From JABDPF01 sp037384065 (GTDB taxonomy: Bacteria; Pseudomonadota; Gammaproteobacteria; Xanthomonadales; SZUA-36), in contig JARROJ010000011.1 in NCBI GenBank assembly GCA_037384065.1, positions 1 through 64,000 of the forward strand: a stretch of 64,000 nt of DNA. Direction: 5' to 3'. Under the pieces are notes generated by a model. The model was not told the origin of the DNA. It did no database searches and was given only the letters and a program-made list of their open reading frames with translations. Within the stretch, counting starts at the first letter, position 1; every line of letters begins with the position of its first letter. Position numbers and translations under genes: made by a program. Shown here piece by piece: positions 7,990 through 15,624 of this stretch.

Positions 7990-8027
7990 GGGCTGTCTGT
8001 GTCCCCCGATTCCAGAGGTCGAAGTCC

Positions 8028-8534
8028 ATGTCCGAAGAAAACGCCAAAGCGATCGATCCCAACACGATGTCCATCATCGTGACCAAGGGTAGCCTCGACT
8101 GGGCCTACCCGCCCTACATCCTCGGCACCACGGCCGCGGCCATGGGCCTGGACGTGACCATGTTCTTTACTTTTTACGGCCTCTCCCTGCTGAAAAAAGA
8201 CCTGAACCTGAAGGTCACGCCGCTGGGCAACGCGGCGATGGAGATGCCGATGGCGGGCGGTCACATGGTGATGCCCAACGTCGTCGGCATGTTGCCGGGC
8301 GTCGACGCCATGGCCTCGAAGATGATGAAGAACCTCATCAAGAAAAACGGCGTCGCCTCGGTCGAGGAGCTGCGCGAACTCGCCGTCGAGGCCGATGTCC
8401 GCATGATCGCCTGCCAGATGACGCTCGAACTGTTCGACTACAAGAAGGAAGACCTGATCGACGGCATCGAAATCGGCGGCGCCGCCACCTACATCGAGGT
8501 CGCCACGCAGTCGCACATCAACCTGTTCATCTGA
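8028..8534 (+). CDS. DsrE3A-type sulfurtransferase
   Basis: 168-residue DsrE/DsrF/DrsH-like protein with a single conserved cysteine, C129, in IACQMTLELF near the C-terminus, the sulfur-carrying position in the DsrE3A group. The C-terminal hydrophobic strand (TYIEVATQSHINLFI) is typical of that group. DsrE3A passes sulfane sulfur to or from TusA in the cytoplasm of sHdr organisms, and tusA follows 52 bp downstream in the same orientation. Transcription likely starts from the divergent region upstream. Confidence 0.85.
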   Translation: MSEENAKAIDPNTMSIIVTKGSLDWAYPPYILGTTAAAMGLDVTMFFTFYGLSLLKKDLNLKVTPLGNAAMEMPMAGGHMVMPNVVGMLPGVDAMASKMMKNLIKKNGVASVEELRELAVEADVRMIACQMTLELFDYKKEDLIDGIEIGGAATYIEVATQSHINLFI

Positions 8535-8586
8535 TCCGGTCCGAATCACTCAACCCGATACGCAACCGCAAGCAAAGGAAACCCCC

Positions 8587-8811
8587 ATGGCAGACAAAGT
8601 ACTCGACGCAAAGGGCCTGAATTGCCCGCTCCCCATTCTCAAGGCCAAGAAAGCCCTGAAGGAACTCACCGCCGGCCAGGTCCTGCAGGTGCTGTCCACC
8701 GACCCCGGCTCGGTTGCCGATTTCGAGGCGTTCTCGCGCACCACCGGCAACAAGCTGCTTTCGCACAAGGAAGAAGGCGGCGTTTACGAGTTCATGATCG
8801 AGAAAGTCTGA
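8587..8811 (+). CDS. tusA: TusA sulfur carrier protein
   Basis: 74-residue TusA/SirA family protein with the signature CPLP (C13) in LNCPLPILKAKKAL. Cys13 carries persulfide sulfur and hands it to downstream partners, here most likely DsrE3A and the sHdr system. The start is set by a strong AAAGGAAA ribosome site at 8574-8581. It closes the dsrE3A-tusA unit and is followed by a hairpin terminator shared with the convergent porin gene. Confidence 0.93.
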   Translation: MADKVLDAKGLNCPLPILKAKKALKELTAGQVLQVLSTDPGSVADFEAFSRTTGNKLLSHKEEGGVYEFMIEKV

Positions 8812-8840
8812 ACCGTTCTTAAAAACAGTCCGTCAAAAGA

Positions 8841-8870
8841 AAACGGCCAGCGATCTGCTGGCCGTTTCTT
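8841..8870. terminator. Bidirectional rho-independent terminator
   Basis: An 11-bp stem, AAACGGCCAGC (8841-8851) with GCTGGCCGTTT (8857-8867), and a 5-nt loop, ending in TTTCTTT on the plus strand and A-rich on the other side. It lies between the converging tusA (+) and FadL-like porin (-) genes and can serve both. Confidence 0.85.
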
Positions 8871-8891
8871 TATGCCTTTGTCCGCGGGGAA

Positions 8892-10304
8892 TCAGAAGCG
8901 CCAGCTGTAGCTCGCCTCGAGTTCCCACTGGAACATCTCGAACTCGACCGTCTGGCTCGGATCGAAGTTCTGCGGACCCTTCACCGAACTGTTCGGGGCG
9001 TACATCAGGGCCATGTTGAACTGCCGGCCCGGGGTGCGCTCGAGCGTGAAACCGCCGGTGATGTGCTGCTCGATCGTCGCCGGCGCGAGGATGTTGAAGG
9101 TCATCTCGCTGTTCGCGATCGGCTGCTCGCCGTAGCTGTAGCCCAGGCGCCAGGTCCAGTCCTCGTTGTTGCTCCACTTCAGGCCGAGCTTGTAGACCGT
9201 CATGTCGTCCCAGCCGAAGCCGGCGCCCTTGTTGCCGCCGAGACACATCTCGAGGTTGGTGCCGCCCTGGCCGGCCGTGGGGCACTGGAAGATGTTGGCG
9301 ATCGGGTTGCCGACCGACCCCACGTCGCTGTACCAGATGTGCTCGATATCGAAGCTCAGGTCGAGCGCTTCGCTGGCGTGGAAGGTCAGGCCCAGTTTGA
9401 GGTCGGCCGGAATGTCGAACCCGCCCTGCTCTGCGAACAGGTCCGCGTAATCGTCGAATTCGCTCATCCAGATCTTGGTCTGGTACATCGCGCCGAAACT
9501 GAACCGTTCGTTGATCGGTGCGTGGATGCCGACCTTAAGGCCATACCCGTAGGACCAGTCCGTGCCGTTGTTGGACAGGTTCTGCGGCATTTCCATGCCG
9601 CCACTCGCGGCGAAGGTCCTGGTGTACTGCCCGAAGGTGCGAACGCCGTCGGCCTCGAACATCTGCCCGACCAGCACGGCGGACACGCCGAACGACAGGT
9701 CGTTGGCGAACTTCTTGGCCCAGGTCAGGTCCAGGAACGCCTGGCTCAGGTTGACGCCGGCGTCGCCGTCGCCGCCGAAGGCGCCGTCACCGTAGGTGCC
9801 CGGAAAGGTCATCGCGGGCGCCGGGCCCATCGGACCATCCGGATCGAAGCTCGCCGAGCCCCCCTGCCAGTCGGTATTCATGCCGCCGCGACCGTAGAAC
9901 GAGACGGCAATCGCGCTGTCGTTGTCCAGCTGCTTGCTCCAGGCGATATGCGGAATATAGAAATAGTTGCTTTTGCTCTTCAGGCTGTTCGGACCGATGG
10001 TGAACGCGCAGCCCATGCCCGGGAAACAGCCTCCATTCGCCATGCTCTCGGTGGTTTCGTACTTGCGTTTCGGACTGAAGACCGAAATACCCGCAATCAG
10101 CTGATCGCCGACCAGCACGGCCGCTGCCGGGTTGTTGGTGACGTCGATCGCGTCCTCCGGCAGCGCGATTCCGGCGCCGGCCATGGCCTTGTTCTTGGTG
10201 CCGTTTCCGTGCGTGAAATAGCCGTTCGTGGCGAATGCGTTGCCCGCCACGGCCAAGCTAACCGCCGCCGTGACCGCGGTTAACCAATTGATTTTATTAC
10301 CCAT
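8892..10304 (-). CDS. FadL/TodX-type outer membrane transport protein
   Basis: 470 residues with a signal peptide (cleavage near AFA-TNGYF, residues 24-26) and the FadL-family N-terminus that follows it (NGYFTHGNGTKNKAMAGAG, then NNPAA). It ends in an aromatic residue after WELEASYSWRF, as outer-membrane beta-barrels do. FadL proteins form a 14-stranded barrel that admits hydrophobic molecules by lateral diffusion. The position between tusA and an ArsR-type sulfur regulator suggests a hydrophobic sulfur substrate such as S8 or polysulfide, but a fatty-acid or hydrocarbon role cannot be excluded. It is transcribed alone; the AT-rich stretch 10336-10375 upstream (with AAATTTAAAG) is the probable promoter. 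Confidence 0.85.
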   Translation of the reverse strand: MGNKINWLTAVTAAVSLAVAGNAFATNGYFTHGNGTKNKAMAGAGIALPEDAIDVTNNPAAAVLVGDQLIAGISVFSPKRKYETTESMANGGCFPGMGCAFTIGPNSLKSKSNYFYIPHIAWSKQLDNDSAIAVSFYGRGGMNTDWQGGSASFDPDGPMGPAPAMTFPGTYGDGAFGGDGDAGVNLSQAFLDLTWAKKFANDLSFGVSAVLVGQMFEADGVRTFGQYTRTFAASGGMEMPQNLSNNGTDWSYGYGLKVGIHAPINERFSFGAMYQTKIWMSEFDDYADLFAEQGGFDIPADLKLGLTFHASEALDLSFDIEHIWYSDVGSVGNPIANIFQCPTAGQGGTNLEMCLGGNKGAGFGWDDMTVYKLGLKWSNNEDWTWRLGYSYGEQPIANSEMTFNILAPATIEQHITGGFTLERTPGRQFNMALMYAPNSSVKGPQNFDPSQTVEFEMFQWELEASYSWRF

Positions 10305-10450
10305 CTTCTCGAGCCTCCATTGACTGTGCCTGCACGAATGTAATGTTAAGCCATTCTAAAGTAAAGAAATTTAAAGCGCGTGGCGGAATGACTCGCCGGG
10401 TGATCTGCGTCAAATGGTCGCAGGGCGGGGTCTAAGGGCGCGCGCCGCGT

Positions 10451-10768
10451 TCAGTGCGCACCGCAGTACAACTGGTGCATCAGCCGCACGAATTCCTCGG
10501 CTTCGGTGCTGGCGATCGAGTAGAAAATGGTCTGCGCTTCGCGCCGGGTATTGACCAGCTTTTCCTTGCGCATCCGGGCCAGGTGCTGGGACAGCGGGGA
10601 CTGCGGAATGTCCAGCAACCGCGCCAGTTCACCGACGGACTTTTCGCCGTTGGTCAGGTGGCACAGGACCATCAGGCGGTCCTTGTGGCCAAGGGTTTTC
10701 ATCAGGTCGCTGGCTTGCTGCGCGGCCATTGCCATGCGCCGCGGATCGATCGTTTCCTGCTCGTTCAT
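10451..10768 (-). CDS. ArsR-family regulator with SqrR/BigR-type cysteine pair
   Basis: 105-residue winged-helix repressor. The recognition region is DIPQSPLSQHLARMRKEKLV, followed by the wing NTRREAQTIFY. Two cysteines, C36 in VLCHL and C102 in QLYCGAH, sit where the persulfide sensors SqrR, BigR and YgaV have their redox pair (about C41 and C107), so it likely senses sulfane sulfur by forming a polysulfide bridge. It lacks the metal-binding CxC motif of arsenic sensors. It is cotranscribed with a methyltransferase that ends 38 bp upstream. Likely targets are the sulfur promoters nearby, though another two-cysteine ArsR gene at 15625 competes for that assignment. Confidence 0.85.
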   Translation of the reverse strand: MNEQETIDPRRMAMAAQQASDLMKTLGHKDRLMVLCHLTNGEKSVGELARLLDIPQSPLSQHLARMRKEKLVNTRREAQTIFYSIASTEAEEFVRLMHQLYCGAH

Positions 10769-10806
10769 CGTTCGATTTCGTTGCTCTTCTGGTTCCCTGT
10801 TCTAGT

Positions 10807-11451
10807 TTAACCCGTTTCCGCGGCGCGCACCGCTGCCCGGGCGAACCGGTAATAGCCGAAGCGTTGCTCGCGGTCGGTCGGCGTGCGGTGCGCCTCGGCG
10901 CGCTCCTCGAGCAGCCGCCAGCGGGATCCGAGCGCGGCAGCGAGGTCGGCCGCGCCGTAGCGCAGCGTGTCCAGGCCGCTGCACCGCAATGGCCCGTCGG
11001 GTCCGAAGGTCGCGATCACGGCCTGGCCGTCGCTTGCCAACGCCGCGTCCATGGCCGCAACGTAGCGGGCCCGCTCGGCGGCGTCGAGCAGGAAGTGAAA
11101 CACCGCCCGGTCGTGCCACACACGGTAATCCCGTTGCGGGCGGAAGGTCGTGACGTCGGCCTCGATCCAGTGCACCCGCGCGGCGCGCGCACCCAGCCGA
11201 CGCCGCGCCCGCTGCAAGCCGGCGGCCGAAATATCGAGCACCGTCAGGTCGCTGAATCCGCGGTCGAGCAGGTGGTCGACCAGGCGCGACGCGCCGCCGC
11301 CGACGTCGATGAACGGATCGTCAGGCCGCGCACCGGCCGCCGCGATCAATTCCAGCGACAGTTCAGGCGCCGTCTGAAACCAGCTGGTCTCGGTCTCGTC
11401 CTTCTGCGACCAGGCCCGCTCCCAGTGCGCCTTGCGCGCGATTTCGTTCAT
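10807..11451 (-). CDS. Class I SAM-dependent methyltransferase, substrate unknown
   Basis: 214-residue Rossmann-fold methyltransferase. The SAM-binding motif I is FIDVGGGASRLVDHLL (near 48-63), followed by VLDIS and the motif VWHDRAVFHFLL. It does not match UbiE, CmoA or other specific families I can name. The upstream partner of the two-cysteine ArsR regulator, it probably shares its transcript, which hints at a role in thiol or sulfur metabolism such as methylation of a toxic thiol; that is inference. The ATG at 11451 was chosen because homology to methyltransferases begins a few residues later. Confidence 0.75.
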   Translation of the reverse strand: MNEIARKAHWERAWSQKDETETSWFQTAPELSLELIAAAGARPDDPFIDVGGGASRLVDHLLDRGFSDLTVLDISAAGLQRARRRLGARAARVHWIEADVTTFRPQRDYRVWHDRAVFHFLLDAAERARYVAAMDAALASDGQAVIATFGPDGPLRCSGLDTLRYGAADLAAALGSRWRLLEERAEAHRTPTDREQRFGYYRFARAAVRAAETG

Positions 11452-11523
11452 ACCGTTGCCGTCCGGTGGCGGCGCTGTTCCGATACGGTCGGCGTCCTTC
11501 GGGATCGCCTTTTGCGCCGAATC

Positions 11524-11558
11524 GGTTTAATGTAACAAATATTAGCAATCGTTAAACC
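11524..11558. repeat. Inverted repeat in divergent promoter region
   Basis: GGTTTAA (11524-11530) and TTAAACC (11552-11558) form a perfect inverted repeat with a 21-bp AT-rich spacer, between the leftward methyltransferase-arsR unit and the rightward exported-protein gene. It is a candidate regulator binding site. Confidence 0.4.
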
Positions 11559-11623
11559 ACGCCAAATTGGATAGTGCATATCGCGGGGCCCGCGTCCCGC
11601 TTTCCCGATCGGAGGATACATCG

Positions 11624-12523
11624 ATGAAAACCCGCTGGCTTACCGCCCTCGTCGTGCTTTTTCTGGGTACCGGAACGGCGCTCGCCAAGACGACGTTCCA
11701 GCCCTTCGTGCTGGCGTCGGTCAACGACGCGCCCCTGGCCGCGCAGACCGCCGCCACGCGTGACGCGCTCGAGGCCGCCGGTTTCTCCATCGAGGGCGAA
11801 TACGCTCCGCTGGACAGCGCCCGCGTGCTCGTCGTGACGCACGGCGAGCTGCTCGCGGTCGCGGCGCAGACGCCGCGCGGCGGCTACGCGGCGGCCCAGC
11901 GCGTAAGCGTCGCCGAACGGGACGGCAAGACCGAGGTCGCGTTCGTCAATCCGCTCTACATTCAACACGCCTACCGGCTCGCCGGCGATCTGCAGGTCGT
12001 CTACGAGCTCCTGTCGTCGACGCTCGGCAACATCGAGAGTTACGGCACCGAGGACGGCATGAGCGCCAGCAAACTGGCCAAGTACAACTACAAACCCCTG
12101 ATGGAAAAGTTCGACGACCCGTACGAACTGGGCCAGTTCGCCAGCCATGAAGCCGCCACGGCGGCCGTCGAACTGGGCCTGGCCCGGCCCGATGACGCGC
12201 TGAGCGAAATCTACCGCATCGACATTCCCGGTACCGAGCAGGTGCTCATCGGCGTGGGCATGAAGGCGGCGAGTGAAGACGACCTCGATATCGACGAGGC
12301 GCACCAACTGAGCGTCGTCGACTACGAGGGCCACAGCAAGGTCGCTTACTTCCCGTACGAGGTGCTGGTGCGCGGTCGCGAGGTCGAAGCCCTGCACATG
12401 CGTTTTCGCATGGCCGTGCATTTTCCGGACCTCAGCATGATGGGCGCGCACGGCTTCACCAAGCTGATGTCCTCGCCCGGCGCGACCGAAGACGCTCTGG
12501 AGAGCCTCTTCGCCACGAACTAG
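11624..12523 (+). CDS. Exported protein of unknown function, DUF302-like
   Basis: 299 residues with a clear signal peptide (MKTRWLTALVVLFLG, cleavage near ALA-KTTF). The mature part (ALEAAGFSIEGEY, then AFVNPLYIQHAYRLAGD) resembles the DUF302 fold, apparently twice over, but this is a weak visual match. No cysteines or haem motifs are seen, so it is not an obvious redox protein. The start is set by a GGAGG site at 11611-11615; the open frame further upstream is not needed. It is followed 100 bp downstream by an exported rhodanese in the same direction, and both lie within the sulfur gene region, suggesting a periplasmic sulfur role. No function is proposed beyond that. Confidence 0.75.
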   Translation: MKTRWLTALVVLFLGTGTALAKTTFQPFVLASVNDAPLAAQTAATRDALEAAGFSIEGEYAPLDSARVLVVTHGELLAVAAQTPRGGYAAAQRVSVAERDGKTEVAFVNPLYIQHAYRLAGDLQVVYELLSSTLGNIESYGTEDGMSASKLAKYNYKPLMEKFDDPYELGQFASHEAATAAVELGLARPDDALSEIYRIDIPGTEQVLIGVGMKAASEDDLDIDEAHQLSVVDYEGHSKVAYFPYEVLVRGREVEALHMRFRMAVHFPDLSMMGAHGFTKLMSSPGATEDALESLFATN

Positions 12524-12623
12524 CCCGCAGGTCGCCGGTTCGGCCGGCGACCTTGCAGCGTTCGGCGACCGGCCCCATGTTCGGGGGCTGAAAGCGTTTG
12601 CAAACCCGTTCCGGAGCTGAACC

Positions 12624-12965
12624 ATGCTGAAAATCCTTTCCCGTGCCCTGATCGTCGTGCTGCTCGGTGCGCAGAGCCTGGTCGCGTGGGCCGACGCGCC
12701 GCACTGGATCGACGTACGTTCCGTCGGCGAATACGAATCCGGCCATGTCGAGGGCGCCGTCAACATCCCCCACACCGAAATCGCCGAGCGGATCGCCGAG
12801 GTCACCGAGGACAAGGACGACGTGATCTACGTCTACTGCCGCAGCGGGCGCCGCTCCGGCATCGCCCAGTCGGTGCTCGAAAACGCCGGCTTCACCAACG
12901 TCGTCAACATCGGCGGCTTGTCGGATGCGCAGGACTTCGCCGCCCAGGAGCGCATCGCGGACTAG
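12624..12965 (+). CDS. Periplasmic rhodanese (PspE-like)
   Basis: 113-residue single-domain rhodanese with a signal peptide (residues 1-24, cleavage near AWA-DAPH). The active-site loop is YCRSGRRSG with C72, and the CDC25-like motif WIDVRSVGEYESGHVEGAVN precedes it. It would move sulfane sulfur between thiols in the periplasm. GGAG sits 7-10 bp before the ATG. Downstream of a DUF302-like exported protein and convergent with sqr, it fits handling of polysulfide or thiosulfate sulfur outside the cytoplasm. Confidence 0.9.
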   Translation: MLKILSRALIVVLLGAQSLVAWADAPHWIDVRSVGEYESGHVEGAVNIPHTEIAERIAEVTEDKDDVIYVYCRSGRRSGIAQSVLENAGFTNVVNIGGLSDAQDFAAQERIAD

Positions 12966-13392
12966 CGCCGCCCGCGGCGCGGCGGCAAAGCCCGGGGCAC
13001 ACCGGGCGGCCCGTGTGCGCCGCAACGGGCGGTGCCACAGTGCGGCCCACCGGCCTTTCCACGCCTCGCCTGCGTTGACCACCCAGGGTCGAAACGCCGG
13101 GAGCCGCTTCAGCGCAGATCCGTCGTTCGATGACCCGGCTCGGAGCGAGAACGCGCTGTCGGGTCGCCCGTTGCGGGGCCGTCAGCCGCAGGGAACGGCT
13201 GACCGAGCGCCCTGGGACGGCTCGAGCGTGTCCTGCAACGGGTGGCCCGGCCGCGCGTTCTCGCACACCCTTGCCCCGACCAACAGCTTCTCGAGCGTGT
13301 TCGACTACGGAAGGTCACCCACCGATGCCCGATCGATGGATTTTCTGAAATAAGCGGGTAGCCCGGGGCCCGAGCGGCCCCGGACGTTTCAT
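12966..13392. other. Long intergenic region, no recognised gene
   Basis: 427 bp between the rhodanese and sqr genes, which converge here. The + strand frame is open up to a TAA near 13353, but its sequence has no recognisable family and strong GC bias, so no gene is called. The word CTCGAGCGTGT occurs twice (near 13222 and 13291). The only clear structure is the GC-rich hairpin at 13363-13383. Confidence 0.5.
13363..13383. terminator. GC-rich hairpin between convergent rhodanese and sqr genes
   Basis: CCGGGGCC (13363-13370), 5-nt loop, GGCCCCGG (13376-13383), followed on the plus strand by ACGTTTC. The T tract is weak, but the position just past the sqr stop and between converging genes supports a terminator role. 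Confidence 0.55.
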
Positions 13393-14667
13393 TCAGCCGC
13401 GCAGTTTCTGCACGCCCATCAGGCGCATGGCGTATTTCTCCCAGAACGGCTCGACCCGGCCCTGCTTGATCTTGCGCAGATAGTATTTCTCGAAACCGAT
13501 CTTGGCCCAGTGCACCCAGCGGCCCGAACCCGACCAGTTGGTGTTGCGCGGCGGAATCTGCGGCAGCGCGATGAACGCGACGCCGCGGTCACCGAAGTCG
13601 GCCAGGCAGAACGCGTTCCACGTGGCGTGATGGGTCGGTTCCTTGCCGGCGAGGATCTCGGCCAGGTTCTGCACCGTCGCGGTCACCATCGACTCGATCA
13701 TGTAGCCGGTTTTCGGCACGCCGACCGGCAACGGCGTTCCGCCCACCGGCGGAATCGCCACGCAGACGCCGACCGCGAAGATTTCCGGATAGGTCGGGTT
13801 CCGCTGGTGCTCGTCGACGATGATGAAGCCGCGCGGGTTGGACAGCCCCTCGACCCCCATCACGGCCTCGATGCCGGTGAAGGCCGGCAGGATCATCGAA
13901 TGGGCGAATTCGAGTTCGTGGCTGACCTTGTCGCTGCCGTCTTCGGCCACCTGCGTGATCTTCATCAGGCCGTCCTCGACCGCGTCGATCCGCGTGTTGG
14001 TATACCACTTGATATGCCGCTCGCGCATCTCGGATTCGAGCATCCCCTTGGTGTCGCCCACGCCGTCCAGGCCGAGGTGGCCGATGTACGGTTCCGGCGT
14101 CACGAAGGTCATCGGCACCTTGTCGCGAATCTTGCGGCGCCGCAGTTCGGTCTCGATGATGAAGGTGTACTCGTAAGCCGGCCCGTAACAGGATGCGCCC
14201 TGCGCGGCGCCGATCACGACCGGGCCCGGTTGGGCGCAGAATTCGTCGAACTTCGCCGACATCAGGCTGGCGTGGTCGGTTTTGCACACCGACCCCGTGA
14301 ATCCGTTGTGCGGTCCCAGTCCGGGCACCTCATCGAACGCCAGGCGCGGACCGCTGGCGATGACGAGGTAGTTGTAGGTCAGGATATCGTCGTCTTCCAG
14401 CAGCAGGTTATGGCTCTCCGGCTGAACCCGCTTGACGGCCTTGCCGACGAACCGGATGCCGTGCTTGTCCATCAGTTTGTTCAGGTCGAGCCGGATCGAC
14501 TCGGGTTTGCGCCATTTGACGGCGACCCAGGGGTTGGACGGGGTGAACTCGAAGTGGTCCTGGTCCGACACCAGAACGATTTCGTGGGCGTCACCGAGCT
14601 CGTCCTTGAGTTCGAACGCCGCCGAAATTCCGCCGATGCCTCCGCCAAGTACGACAATGGTGCTCAT
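13393..14667 (-). CDS. sqr: Sulfide:quinone oxidoreductase, type I
   Basis: 424-residue flavoprotein that oxidises sulfide to sulfane sulfur and passes electrons to quinone at the inner membrane. The N-terminal FAD site is VVLGGGIGGIS. The three redox cysteines of SQR are present: C128 (GSVCKTD), C160 (GASCYG) and C354 (NAFCLADF), numbered almost as in the Acidithiobacillus enzyme. The GVPKTGYMIESM and PQIPPRNTNW motifs and the amphipathic C-terminal end FEKYYLRKIKQG are family hallmarks. Its start overlaps the stop of the persulfide dioxygenase gene by 4 bp, so the two are coupled and driven by the promoter at about 15.6 kb, next to the divergent arsR. Confidence 0.93.
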   Translation of the reverse strand: MSTIVVLGGGIGGISAAFELKDELGDAHEIVLVSDQDHFEFTPSNPWVAVKWRKPESIRLDLNKLMDKHGIRFVGKAVKRVQPESHNLLLEDDDILTYNYLVIASGPRLAFDEVPGLGPHNGFTGSVCKTDHASLMSAKFDEFCAQPGPVVIGAAQGASCYGPAYEYTFIIETELRRRKIRDKVPMTFVTPEPYIGHLGLDGVGDTKGMLESEMRERHIKWYTNTRIDAVEDGLMKITQVAEDGSDKVSHELEFAHSMILPAFTGIEAVMGVEGLSNPRGFIIVDEHQRNPTYPEIFAVGVCVAIPPVGGTPLPVGVPKTGYMIESMVTATVQNLAEILAGKEPTHHATWNAFCLADFGDRGVAFIALPQIPPRNTNWSGSGRWVHWAKIGFEKYYLRKIKQGRVEPFWEKYAMRLMGVQKLRG

Positions 14668-15545
14668 TCTTCTTCTCCTGCGATCAGTTCTTCGATGGTG
14701 CGGTTCAACGGTATCTTCAGGTAGCTTACACCGTTGTCCTCGGGGGCGGGAGCGCGGCCGCCCAGTATGTTGACCTGCAGCGCGGGCAGAATGAGCCGCG
14801 GCAGCGCCAGCGTCCGGTCACGGGCCTCGCGCTGCCGGACGAATTCCGCCTTGTCGCGGCCGTCGCGAATGTGGATGTTCTCCGCCCGCGACCGCGCGAC
14901 GGTCACGCCGCACACCGGTTGGGCGCCGTCGGCCGGGTAGTCATGGCACAGGAACAGCCGGGTCTGCGGCGGCAGGTCGTACAGTTTCATGACGGAATCG
15001 TACAGGCGCCCCGCATCACCGCCGGGAAAGTCGCAGCGCGCGGTCCCGGCGTGCGGTGCGAACAACGTGTCGCCGATGAACGCGGCATCGCCGACGAGGT
15101 AGGTGATGCCGTCACCCGTGTGACCGGGCGTCTCGAGCACCCGGACCCGAAGCGAGCCCACCGCCACAACGTCGCCCTCGCGCAGCAAGCGGTCGAACGG
15201 GCCGCCCTCGGCCGGCAGGTCCCCGAGGTTGAACACCCGTGCGAAATTCCGCTGCACGGCGGTGATCCCGGCGCCGCAGGCGAGCCGGGCCCCGGTCGCC
15301 GCGCGCACCACCTCGGCCGCCGACAGGTGATCGGCATGGGCGTGGGTCTCCAGCACCCACTCGACGCGCCAGCCGGCTTCGTCGGCGGCGTGCAGCACCG
15401 TGTCGATGAAGCTGCGATCGGTCCGGCCGCTGACCGGATCGTAAACCCATACGGGGTCGATAACCGCCGCCGCCCCGGTCTCGGGGTCGGCCAGCAGATA
15501 GGTCCAGGTGCCCGAATCGGGCTCGTGGAAGGAGCGAATATCCAT
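14664..15545 (-). CDS. ETHE1-like persulfide dioxygenase (metallo-beta-lactamase fold)
   Basis: 293-residue MBL-fold protein. Metal ligands are H68, H70 in THAHADH, D72 and H73 of the same motif, the His of TPGHTGDG, the Asp of GDTLF and the His of CHDYPADG; this set matches ETHE1/Blh persulfide dioxygenases, which use iron to oxidise glutathione persulfide to sulfite. The ATG at 15545 starts where homology begins (MDIRSFHEP); the longer frame from 15632 runs through the promoter and operator. It is the first gene of the leftward unit with sqr and is divergent from an ArsR regulator, the same arrangement as bigR/blh loci. Confidence 0.88.
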   Translation of the reverse strand: MDIRSFHEPDSGTWTYLLADPETGAAAVIDPVWVYDPVSGRTDRSFIDTVLHAADEAGWRVEWVLETHAHADHLSAAEVVRAATGARLACGAGITAVQRNFARVFNLGDLPAEGGPFDRLLREGDVVAVGSLRVRVLETPGHTGDGITYLVGDAAFIGDTLFAPHAGTARCDFPGGDAGRLYDSVMKLYDLPPQTRLFLCHDYPADGAQPVCGVTVARSRAENIHIRDGRDKAEFVRQREARDRTLALPRLILPALQVNILGGRAPAPEDNGVSYLKIPLNRTIEELIAGEEE

Positions 15546-15586
15546 AGGCCGCGCGATCGAATACTTGAGAAAAGGCTTATTAAGAT

Positions 15587-15612
15587 ATTTGTAATTTAGA
15601 TAAATTGCAAAT
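15587..15612. promoter_or_regulatory. Operator-like palindrome for persulfide-sensing ArsR regulator
   Basis: Two 12-bp arms, ATTTGTAATTTA and TAAATTGCAAAT, around a central GA match as an inverted repeat with one mismatch. It lies in the 79-bp divergent region between persulfide dioxygenase-sqr and arsR. On the plus strand TTGTAA and TACAAT (15612-15617, 17-bp spacing) form a promoter that overlaps it; on the minus strand TTGCAA and TATCTT (17-bp spacing) also overlap. A bound repressor would block both. Confidence 0.65.
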
Positions 15613-15624
15613 ACAATCAGGGGG

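Noticed and set aside
12925..13353. Open frame in the gap after the rhodanese gene
   Set aside because: No recognisable protein, biased composition, starts inside the rhodanese gene; left as intergenic.
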